From Glaciihabitans arcticus (GTDB lineage Bacteria > Actinomycetota > Actinomycetes > Actinomycetales > Microbacteriaceae), in NCBI RefSeq assembly GCF_004310685.1, contig NZ_SISG01000001.1, positions 496,001-560,000 of the forward strand: a DNA stretch of 64,000 bases. The letters run 5' to 3'. Below the pieces are notes generated by a model that did not search any database, was not told the DNA's origin, and worked only from the letters and a program-made list of their open reading frames with translations. Both the position numbers and the translations under genes were made by a program. Position 1 is the stretch's first letter. Every line of letters begins with the position of its first letter. This document shows positions 11,333 to 19,374 of the stretch, in pieces.

Positions 11333-12319
11333 ATGACGATCGAATTCCGCAACCTCGGCCGCTCCGGACTCCGGGTTTCCACCATCGGCCTCGGCTGCAA
11401 CAACTTCGGTCGCGCGGGCACCGCGAGCGAGACGCAGGAAGGCACGAACGCGGTTATCGACGCCGCGATCGAAGCGGGCGTGACCCTGTTCGACACGGCC
11501 GACATCTACGGCTCGGAGCGCGGCCTCAGCGAGTCACTGATGGGCAACGCGCTCAAGGGCAAGCGCGAGCGGATCGTGCTCGCCACGAAGTTCGGCATGG
11601 ACATGGCCGGCACGAACGGGCCTGACTGGGGAGCGCGCGGCTCGCGCCGCTACATCCGCCTCGCCGTCGAAGCGAGCCTGACCCGCCTGCAGACCGACTG
11701 GATCGATCTCTACCAGCTGCACCAGCCCGATCCGCTGACCCCGATCGAGGAGACGCTCGCGACCCTTGACGACCTCATCACGGAGGGCAAGGTGCGCTAC
11801 ATCGGCCACTCGAACCTGGCCGGCTGGCAGATCGCTGAGGCCGAGTACCTCGCGGCAATCGGCGGCCACCCGAAATTCGTGAGCGCGCAGAACGAGTACA
11901 GCCTGATCGTGCGCGACGCGGAGCGCGAGGTGCTGCCTGCCGTGAACGAGTATGGGCTCGGCTTCCTACCGTTCTTCCCCCTCTACAACGGCCTGTTCAC
12001 GGGCAAATTCTCTCGCGCGGGTGGCCCCGCCGACAGCCGCATCATGATGATCCGGTCCCACCTGCTCGACACCGCACCGTGGGACGCGATCGAGTCGCTC
12101 GAGGCCTTCTCCGCCGCGCGCGGGATTACGATCCTCGACGCGACGTTCGCGTGGCTGCTCGCCCAGCCCGGTCTCACGAGCGTGATCGCGGGCGCAACGC
12201 GCCCCGAGCAGATCGAGCAGAACGCCGTGGCGGCCTCGAAGTGGACTCCGACGCCCGAGGAGGTCGCCGAGATCGGCGCCCTCTTCCAGCCTGCCGCCCA
12301 GGAGCAGCCTGCCGCCTAG
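11333..12319 (+). CDS. Aldo/keto reductase
   Basis: A 328-residue NADPH-dependent reductase of the aldo/keto reductase superfamily (TIM barrel). The N-terminus FRNLGRSGLRVSTIGLG, the catalytic Asp/Tyr in FDTADIYGSE, the Lys in LATKFGMD and the His in IGHSNL are all present, so the Asp-Tyr-Lys-His tetrad looks complete. The start was set at 11333 by homology and by the -10 spacing. The last 12 residues are a QPAAQEQPAA-type repeat. Its stop codon (12317-12319) overlaps the stop codon of the oppositely oriented tspO. The substrate cannot be inferred. Confidence 0.9.
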   Translation: MTIEFRNLGRSGLRVSTIGLGCNNFGRAGTASETQEGTNAVIDAAIEAGVTLFDTADIYGSERGLSESLMGNALKGKRERIVLATKFGMDMAGTNGPDWGARGSRRYIRLAVEASLTRLQTDWIDLYQLHQPDPLTPIEETLATLDDLITEGKVRYIGHSNLAGWQIAEAEYLAAIGGHPKFVSAQNEYSLIVRDAEREVLPAVNEYGLGFLPFFPLYNGLFTGKFSRAGGPADSRIMMIRSHLLDTAPWDAIESLEAFSAARGITILDATFAWLLAQPGLTSVIAGATRPEQIEQNAVAASKWTPTPEEVAEIGALFQPAAQEQPAA

Positions 12320-12894
12320 GAGTTCAGGATCGCGAGCGCACCATTGAGCGTCGTCGCGAACAGCACCCAGGCCCAGTACGGCACGAGCAGCCATGATGCG
12401 ACCCTGCTCACCGGCCAGAACGCGAGCATCGTGAGCAACACGGCCACGTCGAGCAGCACGATGATGACCAGTGCGATCCACAAGGCCGGCGCGCCGATGA
12501 ACGGATAGGCACCGAAGAAAACGGGCGTCCAGATTGCATTCAGCACCAGCTGGATGACGTAGAGCGCGAGAGCGGACTGGCGGGGCGAGGTTTCCCTCGG
12601 TCGCAGGCTCCCTCGGCGCTGGGGTCGCGCGATCGCTGGCGCGATCGTCTGAGCTCCACCGCGCCATACCAGCCACGCCGCAACACTTATCAGGGTGTAG
12701 AGCAGGGTCCAGACCGGGCCGAAGATCCAGTTCGGCGGATTCCACGAGGCCTTCTCGGCAGTGGAGTACCAGCCGTCAACATTCTCGATCGTGGACAAGC
12801 TGCCGAAGGCGGCGACGCCGAACGAGATGGCAAGAAACGCGACGAGCACGAGGGCGGAGCGCGTTCGGGAGGGGCGGTTGACTGTGGTGGTCAT
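12316..12894 (-). CDS. tspO: TspO/MBR family tryptophan-rich sensory protein
   Basis: A 192-residue membrane protein with five predicted helices and the tryptophan-rich TspO signature: WYSTAEKASWNPPNWIFGPVWTLLY near residues 40-65, and a conserved second half (LNAIWTPVFF, LVPYWAWVLFATTLN). TspO proteins bind porphyrins and related ligands and are linked to stress and tetrapyrrole handling. The loop between helices 2 and 3 (about residues 78-105) is longer and more basic than usual. The ATG at 12894 has a GAGGAG ribosome binding site ten bases upstream; a longer frame extends to 13029 but without family similarity. A TACAGT hexamer at 12946-12951 could be its -10. Confidence 0.92.
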   Translation of the reverse strand: MTTTVNRPSRTRSALVLVAFLAISFGVAAFGSLSTIENVDGWYSTAEKASWNPPNWIFGPVWTLLYTLISVAAWLVWRGGAQTIAPAIARPQRRGSLRPRETSPRQSALALYVIQLVLNAIWTPVFFGAYPFIGAPALWIALVIIVLLDVAVLLTMLAFWPVSRVASWLLVPYWAWVLFATTLNGALAILNS

Positions 12895-13013
12895 CAGAGG
12901 GCTCCTCGATTCGATCCTGTTCCCGGGGTCTGGAGAACCCTTCCCACTGTAGAACTCGGCCGCCCGGCGGGGGAGGGCTTGCGCGATTGCCGGTGCACGC
13001 GCAGCAACGCGAA

Positions 13014-13067
13014 ACGGCCGGCCGGGCATCCCGCGCAGAAAAGATGCGGGGATGGCCGACCGGCCGT
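13014..13067 (-). terminator. Long hairpin downstream of yceI, likely terminator
   Basis: Arms 13014-13034 and 13046-13067 form about 19 base pairs with two mismatches and one bulge around an 11-base loop. Read in the direction of yceI, the hairpin starts 13 bases after the yceI stop and ends in a short T run (GTTTCGCGTT), which is modest for an intrinsic terminator but usual for high-GC actinobacteria. Confidence 0.65.
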
Positions 13068-13080
13068 GGGGTGCGGGGAA

Positions 13081-13644
13081 CTACGCGGCGGGCTGCAGAA
13101 CGACCTGGAGCTCGATGTTGATGCTCACGTCGTTGCCGAGCGTGAGGCCACCGGCCTCGACTGCTGCGTTCCAGTTGACGCCGAACGCGGTGCGGTCGAT
13201 CTTGGTCGACGCGGAGGCGCCGGCCTTGGTCTGGCCATAGCCGTCGGTGGTGATTCCACCAAACTCGCCCTTGAGCACAACGCTCTTGGTAACGCCGCGA
13301 AGGGTCAGGTCGCCGGTGAGCGTGAAGTCGTCACCGTCGGCCTCGAAGGCGGTGGAGACGAAGTCCATCGTGGGAAACTCCTCGACGAGGAAGAAGTCGC
13401 TCGTCTTGAGGTGACCGTCACGGTCCTTCTGGTTCGTGTTGACCGAGGCGACGTCGACGGAGGCGACGATGCTGTTCTTGGTCGGGTCTTCGTTGGTGAC
13501 GATGGTCACGTCGAAGCTCTCGAAGAAGCCGCGCACCTTGCTGATGGCGAGGTGACGCACGGAGAAGGAGATCTCCGAGTGCGTGGGGTCGAGCTTCCAG
13601 GTGCCGGCAACGAAGTCGGGGCGGGTTTCAATTGAAGTAGTCAT
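13081..13644 (-). CDS. YceI family lipid-binding-like protein
   Basis: A 187-residue protein with the YceI fold, a lipocalin-like beta barrel that binds isoprenoid lipids in characterised members. Signatures seen are GTWKLDPTHSEISFSVRHLAISKVRG near the N-terminus, VASVDVASVNT, RDGHLKTSDFF and the C-terminal DVSINIELQVVL. No signal peptide is visible, so it is probably cytoplasmic, as is common for actinobacterial YceI proteins. The ATG at 13644 gives the family N-terminus; an in-frame ATG at 13662 lies eight bases after a -10-like TAACCT and could be a leaderless start adding six residues. Confidence 0.9.
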   Translation of the reverse strand: MTTSIETRPDFVAGTWKLDPTHSEISFSVRHLAISKVRGFFESFDVTIVTNEDPTKNSIVASVDVASVNTNQKDRDGHLKTSDFFLVEEFPTMDFVSTAFEADGDDFTLTGDLTLRGVTKSVVLKGEFGGITTDGYGQTKAGASASTKIDRTAFGVNWNAAVEAGGLTLGNDVSINIELQVVLQPAA

Positions 13645-13670
13645 AACACCATGCAAGCGCATTGAAAGGG

Positions 13671-13700
13671 AGGTTATTCCCGAAATTGGTGACGTGTCAC
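13671..13700 (-). promoter_or_regulatory. yceI promoter with a palindrome over the -35 box
   Basis: On the minus strand GTGACA (complement of 13695-13700) and TAACCT (complement of 13671-13676) are 18 bases apart and resemble -35 and -10 elements. The -35 lies inside the inverted repeat GTGAC-GT-GTCAC at 13689-13700, a plausible operator site. Confidence 0.45.
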
Positions 13701-13742
13701 TAAAATTTTTCCGACGTTAACATTCGTTGCTCTCGTTGCGCG

Positions 13743-14801
13743 CTATTCGACGTCTGTGTCCGTGCGGGGCTCGATGTTCAGACCCTCGTTCAACTCGGCC
13801 GCCTGCGCGTTGAGCGCTTCGAGTTCGACCCGCTTCTTGTCGTAGATCTTCTCGCGTGCCTTGATGCTCGCGAAGTTCTTATCGAGGGCCGCCTGGCGCG
13901 CGATGATCGCATTGCGTTCGGCGTTGAACTGCCCGGCGCTGCCGAAGTCGCCGCTGTCGGCGCGACGGTTGAAGCCCTCGATGTCGCGATTGAGCGAGTC
14001 GTAGCCCGCCTCGTAGTCGACGACATCCGCCTCGATGCCTTCGCGCAGCTCGGTGAGCTCGGCGATGAGCGCGTCCGATCGCTCCTGAATGTCCACGAAC
14101 ACCGCGTGCGACTTCAGGTGCAGCGCCACGAGCGCCGCGCGGTCGCTGAAGTACTCCTCGTAGTAGGTCTCGAGCGCCGCGGGGATCCCCGCGACCTCGG
14201 TGCCGATGATCGAGTGCAGCTCGTTGAGTTTCTGGCCCGGCTCGAGCGTCGCGTAGACCGCCATCCGGGTGGTGAAGTCCTCGTCGTCGGACATGCTCGC
14301 GGCGGCCTCCTCGAGAAGGGGAGCCACCGCATCCCTGTCGTCCTGGCTCATCCGGGCCCATGCCGCGTGCAGCACCTCGTGCGAGGCGACGACCTCCTCG
14401 ATGCCGTCGAGCCGGTCATCCGTGACATCGAACAGCAAAATCGATCGGATCGAGGGGATGTAGCAGCCGAGCACCCCAACGCCCTCTTCGTGCGAGGAGC
14501 ATGCCTCGTTCAGCGTTGTGGATGACGTGATCTGCGGCTCGCTCGCCTTGAACAGGAAGGCAGCTCGATCCGTCATCGTGGCGCGCTCGATGTAGGCGTC
14601 GATCTCGGCGGGCGTCTCGTAGTTCCACACGGTGATCAGGTCGCGGATGTTGTCGCGCTGCATGAACGCCGTGATCGACGACGCGACGATGAGCGCGACG
14701 ACGAGCACCGCGGTGACCACGGGCCAGAGGGGTCGTTTACCGACTGGGATCGGGGGCAGCGGCTCTGCTGGGGGGAACTCGGGGGCTGCGTACAGGCTCA
14801 T
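13743..14801 (-). CDS. Membrane-anchored HExxH protein with C-terminal coiled coil (paralogue B)
   Basis: A 352-residue protein of no family I recognise. A short Pro-rich cytoplasmic start is followed by one membrane helix (about residues 26-46); the rest should be extracellular. The strongest motif is ASHEVLHAAW with HEVLH at residues 141-145, the zinc-binding pattern of metallopeptidases. Two cysteines (about 101 and 113) are spaced as in the neighbour, and an NELHSIIGTE motif lies some 50 residues after HExxH and could give the third zinc ligand. The last 100 residues are charged and heptad-like, probably a coiled coil. It lies 87 bases downstream of its paralogue and shares these features along almost the whole length, so the pair arose by tandem duplication. 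Peptidase activity is inference. Confidence 0.75.
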   Translation of the reverse strand: MSLYAAPEFPPAEPLPPIPVGKRPLWPVVTAVLVVALIVASSITAFMQRDNIRDLITVWNYETPAEIDAYIERATMTDRAAFLFKASEPQITSSTTLNEACSSHEEGVGVLGCYIPSIRSILLFDVTDDRLDGIEEVVASHEVLHAAWARMSQDDRDAVAPLLEEAAASMSDDEDFTTRMAVYATLEPGQKLNELHSIIGTEVAGIPAALETYYEEYFSDRAALVALHLKSHAVFVDIQERSDALIAELTELREGIEADVVDYEAGYDSLNRDIEGFNRRADSGDFGSAGQFNAERNAIIARQAALDKNFASIKAREKIYDKKRVELEALNAQAAELNEGLNIEPRTDTDVE

Positions 14802-14888
14802 GGTGATTTTCTGCCGCTCCGCAGACCGACGCGGTCGGTGAGAGGCACCACAATTCTCGCAGCAATCCCGCCCAGCGGAAAATGCCGT

Positions 14889-15977
14889 CTAGAAGTCGCT
14901 CTCGCGCGGCACGATATTGAGCTCCTTGTTCAGGGCCTCGGACTGCGAGTTGAGCTCCTTGAGGTCGGCGATCAGGCCGTCGTAGACCTTCGATCGCTTC
15001 TGGATCGAAGTGAAGAGCTTCTCGAGCTTGATCTCGCGCAGGATCAGCGCGTTGCGCTCGGCGTCGAACTCCCTCTGGTTCGTGAAGCCGTAAGCGTTGT
15101 TCTTCGCGTTGAAGCCGGCGACGGCCTTGTTCAGCTTGTCGTATCCGGTGTTGTAGCTCTCGTAATCGGCCTCGATCTCGTCGTAGAGCGTGTCGAGCTG
15201 TTCGACGAGGGCGGTGGTGCGTTCCTCGATGTCCTTCAGTACTGCCTCCGAGGTGACGTGCAGGTCGACCACGATGGAGCGGTCGGTGAAGTACTCCGCG
15301 TAGTGCTTCTCGAGAGCGGGCGAGATGTCTTCCAGCTCCGTGCCCACGATCGAGTGCAGCTCGTTCAGGCGGGCACCCGGCTCGACGCGCTCGTACAGCT
15401 CCATTCGAGCCGTGAACGCCTCGTCGTCCTCGCGCTTCTCCGCCTCTGCCTCGAGCAGCGGCTCCAGAGCCGTCCGGTCGCCCCGGCTCATCCGGTGCCA
15501 GGCCGCGTGCAGCATCTCGTGGGAGGCGACGACCTCCTCGACGCCGTCGAGTCGCTCGTCGGTCACGTCGAAGAGAAGGATCCCGCGGGTCGTGGGCAGA
15601 TAACAGCCGAGCACACCGGTGCCCTCCTCGAGGGCGCCGCAGGTGTCGTTGAACTCGGTGGGCCCGGCGATGACCGGCTCACTCGCCTTGAACAGGAACT
15701 CGCCGCGGTCGCTCATATCGGATCGGTCGATGTAGCCGACGATCGTCTTCGACGGCTCGTAGTTCCACACGGTGAAGAGGTCGCGGATGTTCTCGCGCTG
15801 CACAACCGCGACGACCGCTCCCACGATGAGCAGGAGGAACACGGTGCCGCCCGCGATGACCGGTGCGAGCCAGCGGCGGCGCTTCGGCGTGACGGGAGCG
15901 ACTGGTTCCGCGACAGGCTCAGGCGGGGGGAACGCCGAGGGCGCGGCCGGCGGCGGGTACTCGGGGGGAAGGCTCAC
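14889..15977 (-). CDS. Membrane-anchored HExxH protein with C-terminal coiled coil (paralogue A)
   Basis: A 362-residue paralogue of the next gene. It has a Pro-rich N-terminus, a membrane helix at about residues 37-60, the conserved QRENIRDLFTVWNYE segment directly outside the membrane, Cys113 and Cys125 (possible disulfide), the zincin-like HEMLH at residues 153-157, NELHSIVGTE at 205-214, and a charged helical C-terminus. The GTG start has GGAGATCAC upstream and lies 18 bases after the FAD oxidoreductase stop, so it may be read through from the amine-catabolism genes. The conservation of both the HExxH and the later NELH block in the two copies argues that both are functional. The substrate is unknown. 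Confidence 0.75.
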   Translation of the reverse strand: MSLPPEYPPPAAPSAFPPPEPVAEPVAPVTPKRRRWLAPVIAGGTVFLLLIVGAVVAVVQRENIRDLFTVWNYEPSKTIVGYIDRSDMSDRGEFLFKASEPVIAGPTEFNDTCGALEEGTGVLGCYLPTTRGILLFDVTDERLDGVEEVVASHEMLHAAWHRMSRGDRTALEPLLEAEAEKREDDEAFTARMELYERVEPGARLNELHSIVGTELEDISPALEKHYAEYFTDRSIVVDLHVTSEAVLKDIEERTTALVEQLDTLYDEIEADYESYNTGYDKLNKAVAGFNAKNNAYGFTNQREFDAERNALILREIKLEKLFTSIQKRSKVYDGLIADLKELNSQSEALNKELNIVPRESDF

Positions 15978-15995
15978 GTGATCTCCATAGCTGTG

Positions 15996-17354
15996 TCAGT
16001 GCCCGACGAGCGGCGCCATCAGTCTTGCAGCAACCGACGGCCTTCGAGTAACCCGCTCCTCGGCGTCGGCCACGGTCATCGCGAGCAGCCCCAGGTTGGA
16101 TCCGATGAAGCGCAGAGGCTCGGGCTCCCAGCGCGGCGACGAGTGGTTGACCCACGGGAGGGCGGTGAGTTCGGTGTCGCGACCCGTGATCAGGTCGGCG
16201 AGCGTGCGGCCGGCGAGGTTCGTGGTGCTGAGGCCGTCGCCGACGTAGCCGCCCGCGCGGGCGATGCCCGTCGATGCCTCGAGGCTCGCCGTGGCGTGCC
16301 AGTCGCGCGGCACACCGAGAGGCCCGCCCCAGGTGTGGGTTATCGCGGCATCCCGCGCCTGGGGGAAGAGGTCGACGAGCGTGTTCCGCAGGTGTTCGAA
16401 CACGCGCGGCACCCGGTCGTACTCGGGGCGGATCGCGCTTCCCCAGTGGTAACGGGCGCCGCGTCCGCCGAACGCGAAGCGGTTGTCGGCGGTGCGCTGC
16501 CCGTAGATGAGCAGGTGCCGGAAGTCGGTGAAGGTCTGGCCGTGGGCGATGCCGATCTCGTCCCACAAGGCGTTGGGCAGCGGCTCGGTCGCGATCATCA
16601 GCGAGTAGAGCGGGAGCACTGCACGCCGGGTCTGAGCCAGGGTCGCGCCGTAGCCCTCGGTCGCCACGACGACGAAGTCGCATTCGAGCGTTCCCCTGGT
16701 GGTGGCGACCGAGTGCGGCGCCCAGTCGAGCACCTCGGTGCCCTCGCGGATCTCGACGCCGTGCCGCTCGAGCACCCGGGCGAGACCGCGCACGAGCTTC
16801 GCAGGGTGCAGGCGCGCACAGGCCGGGTCGAGCGTCGCGGCGAGTGCGCCGCCCGGTGCGTCGTCGAGCAGCGTGATCGCGTCGACGCCGTAGCGCGCCG
16901 CCTCGGCGACCTCGCCCTCGGCCGCGCGCAGCTGCACGGCGCTGCGCGCCATCGAGATCGTGCCGCCCTTGGCGAAGTCGCAGTCGATTCTCTCGGCGGA
17001 TGCCACGCGCCCGACCTCATCGACGGTGTCGACCATCGCCTGCCGCATGGCGAGTGCCGCCTGCCGCCCGTGGGCGCGTTCGAGCGCTGCCGTGGAGGCC
17101 GGGAACAACGCCGAGCACCAGCCGCCGTTGCGCCCCGAGGCACCGAAGCCCACGATCTCCTTCTCGAGGATCGTGATCCGGATGCCCGGCGCTCGCTCGA
17201 GCAGGTAGTACGCCGTCCACAGCCCGGTAAGGCCCCCGCCGATGATGGCCACGTCGGTGCGGCCGTCCCCGGGCAGGGGAGCGCGCGGCTGGAGCGAATC
17301 CGGCACCGAATCATGCCAGAAGCTCAGGCCGCGGTAGTTCAGAGTCGTGTCCAC
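15996..17354 (-). CDS. FAD-dependent amine oxidoreductase (DAO / PuuB-like family)
   Basis: A 452-residue flavoenzyme with the N-terminal dinucleotide-binding motif DVAIIGGGLTG at residues 34-44 and the ILEKEIVGFGASGRNGGWCS segment seen in gamma-glutamylputrescine oxidase-like members of the DAO family. Such enzymes oxidise amines or N-substituted amino acids to an aldehyde or imine with release of hydrogen peroxide. It overlaps the upstream aminotransferase by 16 bases, so the two are translationally coupled. No glutamylputrescine synthetase or hydrolase is in the window, which makes a full Puu pathway uncertain; putrescine or another amine is the likely substrate. Confidence 0.8.
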   Translation of the reverse strand: MDTTLNYRGLSFWHDSVPDSLQPRAPLPGDGRTDVAIIGGGLTGLWTAYYLLERAPGIRITILEKEIVGFGASGRNGGWCSALFPASTAALERAHGRQAALAMRQAMVDTVDEVGRVASAERIDCDFAKGGTISMARSAVQLRAAEGEVAEAARYGVDAITLLDDAPGGALAATLDPACARLHPAKLVRGLARVLERHGVEIREGTEVLDWAPHSVATTRGTLECDFVVVATEGYGATLAQTRRAVLPLYSLMIATEPLPNALWDEIGIAHGQTFTDFRHLLIYGQRTADNRFAFGGRGARYHWGSAIRPEYDRVPRVFEHLRNTLVDLFPQARDAAITHTWGGPLGVPRDWHATASLEASTGIARAGGYVGDGLSTTNLAGRTLADLITGRDTELTALPWVNHSSPRWEPEPLRFIGSNLGLLAMTVADAEERVTRRPSVAARLMAPLVGH

Positions 17355-18718
17355 GCCTCGGTGAGCACGCCGCGCAGGATGCCCTCGATCTCGTCGAACT
17401 CGGCGGGCCCGATGGTGAGTGGGGGAGCGAGCTGGATAACGGGGTCGCCGCGGTCGTCGGCGCGGCAGTACAGGCCCGCGTCGTAGAGGCCCTTGGAGAG
17501 GAAGCCGCGCAACAGGCGCTCCGACTCGTCGTCGTTAAAGGTCTCCTTGGTGTCCTTGTCCTTCACCAGCTCGATTCCGAAGAAGTAGCCGTCGCCGCGC
17601 ACGTCGCCGACGATGGGCAGGTCCTTGAGCTTCTCGAGCGTCTGGCGGAAGATCGGCGAGTTCTCGCGCACGTTCTCGTTGAGCTTCTCCTCCTCGAAGA
17701 TGTCGAGGTTGGCGAGCGCGACGGCGGACGACACGGGATGACCACCGAACGTGTAGCCGTGGTAGAACGCCGTGGTGCCGTGGCGGAAGGGCTCGTAGAT
17801 GCGGTCGGAGATGATGGTGGCGCCGATGGGCGAGTAGCCACTCGTCATGCCCTTCGCGCAGGTGATCATGTCGGGCTCGATGCCGTAGGTGGTCGAGGCG
17901 AACATGTTGCCGATGCGGCCGAACGCGGTGATGACCTCGTCAGCGACCAGGAGCACGTCGTACTGGTCGCAGATCTCGCGCACTCGCTGGAAGTAGCCGG
18001 GCGGGGGCGGGAAGCATCCACCACTGTTCTGAACCGGCTCGAGGAAGACGGCGGCGACCGTCTCGGGGCCTTCGAACAGGATCATCTCCTCGATGCGGTT
18101 CGCGGCCCACAGGCCGAACTCGGCCTCTGAGCCCGTGAAGCCCATCTCGGCCGCGCGGTAGTAGTTGGTGTTCGGCACACGGAAGCCACCGGGGGTGATG
18201 GGTTCGAACATCTCCTTCATGGCAGGGATGCCCGTGATCGCGAGTGCGCCCTGAGGGGTGCCGTGGTACGCGACATTGCGCGAGATCACCTTGTGCTTGG
18301 TGGGGCGCCCCTGGAGCTTCCAGTAGTACTTGGCGAGTTTGAAGGCCGTCTCCACGGCTTCGCCGCCGCCGGTGGAGAAGAACACGCGGTTCAGGTCGCC
18401 GGGCGCGTACTCGGCGAGCCGGTCGGCCAGTTCGATGGCGTTGGGATGCGCGTAGGACCAGATCGGGAAGAAGGCGAGTTCCTCGGCCTGTTTGGCTGCG
18501 GCCTGTGCCAGGCGCTTGCGACCGTGACCGGCGTTGACCACGAACAGGCCGGAGAGCCCGTCGAAGTACTTCTTGCCCTTGGAGTCCCAGATGTGGTGAC
18601 CGTCACCCTTGACGATGATCGGAACGCCGTGCTCCTCGAGCACCGACTGGCGCGAGAAGTGCATCCAGAGGTGGTCTTTGGCCTTCCGCTGGAGGTCTGC
18701 CTCGTTGTACTCGGTCAT
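17339..18718 (-). CDS. Class III PLP aminotransferase (putrescine/omega-amino acid:pyruvate type)
   Basis: A 459-residue aminotransferase. The PLP lysine is Lys289 in ITCAKGMTSGYSP; upstream are FSTGGGEAVETAFKLAKYYW (cofactor phosphate region) and VLLVADEVITAFGR (PLP-ring Asp). The overall pattern matches the SpuC/omega-transaminase group that moves an amino group from putrescine or beta-alanine to pyruvate, giving alanine. Neighbours support amine catabolism: a coupled FAD oxidoreductase downstream, an Lrp-type regulator upstream on the same strand, and a divergent aldehyde dehydrogenase. The resulting 4-aminobutanal would be the dehydrogenase substrate. Confidence 0.85.
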   Translation of the reverse strand: MTEYNEADLQRKAKDHLWMHFSRQSVLEEHGVPIIVKGDGHHIWDSKGKKYFDGLSGLFVVNAGHGRKRLAQAAAKQAEELAFFPIWSYAHPNAIELADRLAEYAPGDLNRVFFSTGGGEAVETAFKLAKYYWKLQGRPTKHKVISRNVAYHGTPQGALAITGIPAMKEMFEPITPGGFRVPNTNYYRAAEMGFTGSEAEFGLWAANRIEEMILFEGPETVAAVFLEPVQNSGGCFPPPPGYFQRVREICDQYDVLLVADEVITAFGRIGNMFASTTYGIEPDMITCAKGMTSGYSPIGATIISDRIYEPFRHGTTAFYHGYTFGGHPVSSAVALANLDIFEEEKLNENVRENSPIFRQTLEKLKDLPIVGDVRGDGYFFGIELVKDKDTKETFNDDESERLLRGFLSKGLYDAGLYCRADDRGDPVIQLAPPLTIGPAEFDEIEGILRGVLTEAWTRL

Positions 18719-18742
18719 GATTTCACTGCGCTTTCGTGTGGA

Positions 18743-18765
18743 GGGCTCCCGCTTAGCGGGTGCCC
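18743..18765 (-). repeat. Hairpin over the lrp-type gene stop codon
   Basis: An inverted repeat of nine base pairs with one central mismatch pairs GGGC-CCCGC with GCGGG-GCCC; the loop holds the stop codon of the Lrp-type regulator. No T run follows. It could weaken read-through into the aminotransferase or stabilise the mRNA end. Confidence 0.4.
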
Positions 18766-19250
18766 CAGTTGTAGAACTGCTTGATGAGCTTGAGGTAGAC
18801 GAAGGTCTCGGTGGACTGCACGCCCTCGATCGCCCGGATCTCCTTGTTGAGCAGGTTGATCAGGTCGTCGTCGTTCTCGCAGACAACCTCCGCGAGCATG
18901 TCGAAGCTGCCGGCCGTGAGCACGACGTAGTCCACAGCGGAGATGCGTCCGAGTGCCTCGGCGACCTTCGTGGTGTCGCCGGCGACGCGGATGCCGATCA
19001 TGGCCTGGCGGTAGAAGCCGAGCTGCATGGGGTCGGTCACGGCGACGACCTGCATCACCCCGGAGTCGGTGAGTTTTTGCACGCGCTGGCGCACGGCTGC
19101 CTCGCTGAGGCCCACGGCCTTGCCGATTTCGGCGTAGGAGCGTCGTCCGTCGGCCTGCAGTTGCTCGATGATGGCCTTCGACACGTCGTCGAGCTGCATG
19201 GGCTTGGGTGTCGGCCGGGCACCTGCCTTGCCCTTCGGGTCTGCGCTCAT
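18753..19250 (-). CDS. Lrp/AsnC family transcriptional regulator
   Basis: A 165-residue regulator with a basic N-terminal extension, an HTH of the AsnC type (SYAEIGKAVGLSEAAVRQRVQKL, about residues 38-60) and a C-terminal RAM ligand-binding domain (DYVVLTAGSFDMLAEVVC, ending TFVYLKLIKQFYNWG). Proteins of this kind bind an amino acid or amine and control nearby transport or catabolic genes. It sits between the aminotransferase (same strand, 34 bases downstream) and the divergently read aldehyde dehydrogenase, so it most likely regulates both directions from the shared 19251-19374 region. Confidence 0.9.
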   Translation of the reverse strand: MSADPKGKAGARPTPKPMQLDDVSKAIIEQLQADGRRSYAEIGKAVGLSEAAVRQRVQKLTDSGVMQVVAVTDPMQLGFYRQAMIGIRVAGDTTKVAEALGRISAVDYVVLTAGSFDMLAEVVCENDDDLINLLNKEIRAIEGVQSTETFVYLKLIKQFYNWGTR

Positions 19251-19362
19251 GGGTTGATTCTGTCAGCCCGAGCAGGCGCTCACAAGCGATTCCGTATGCA
19301 TCTGCCAGTTTCACCGACGAAATCAGTAGGAGTACACCGTGGAAGACGACGGTGTCCTTCGG

Positions 19363-19368
19363 TATGTT
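19363..19368 (+). promoter_or_regulatory. Candidate -10 (TATGTT) of leaderless aldehyde dehydrogenase gene
   Basis: TATGTT ends six bases before the ATG at 19375, the spacing of a leaderless transcript. An alternative GTG start at 19339 has an AGGAG ribosome binding site six bases upstream, so both options exist. Confidence 0.45.
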
Positions 19369-19374
19369 GGGAGC

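Noticed and set aside
14838-17486. An 882-codon plus-strand open frame
   Set aside because: It lies antisense to four coherent genes (the two HExxH proteins and the FAD oxidoreductase in particular), has low-complexity Arg/Val/Glu/Gly-rich sequence and no recognisable motif; GC-rich codon use creates such frames.
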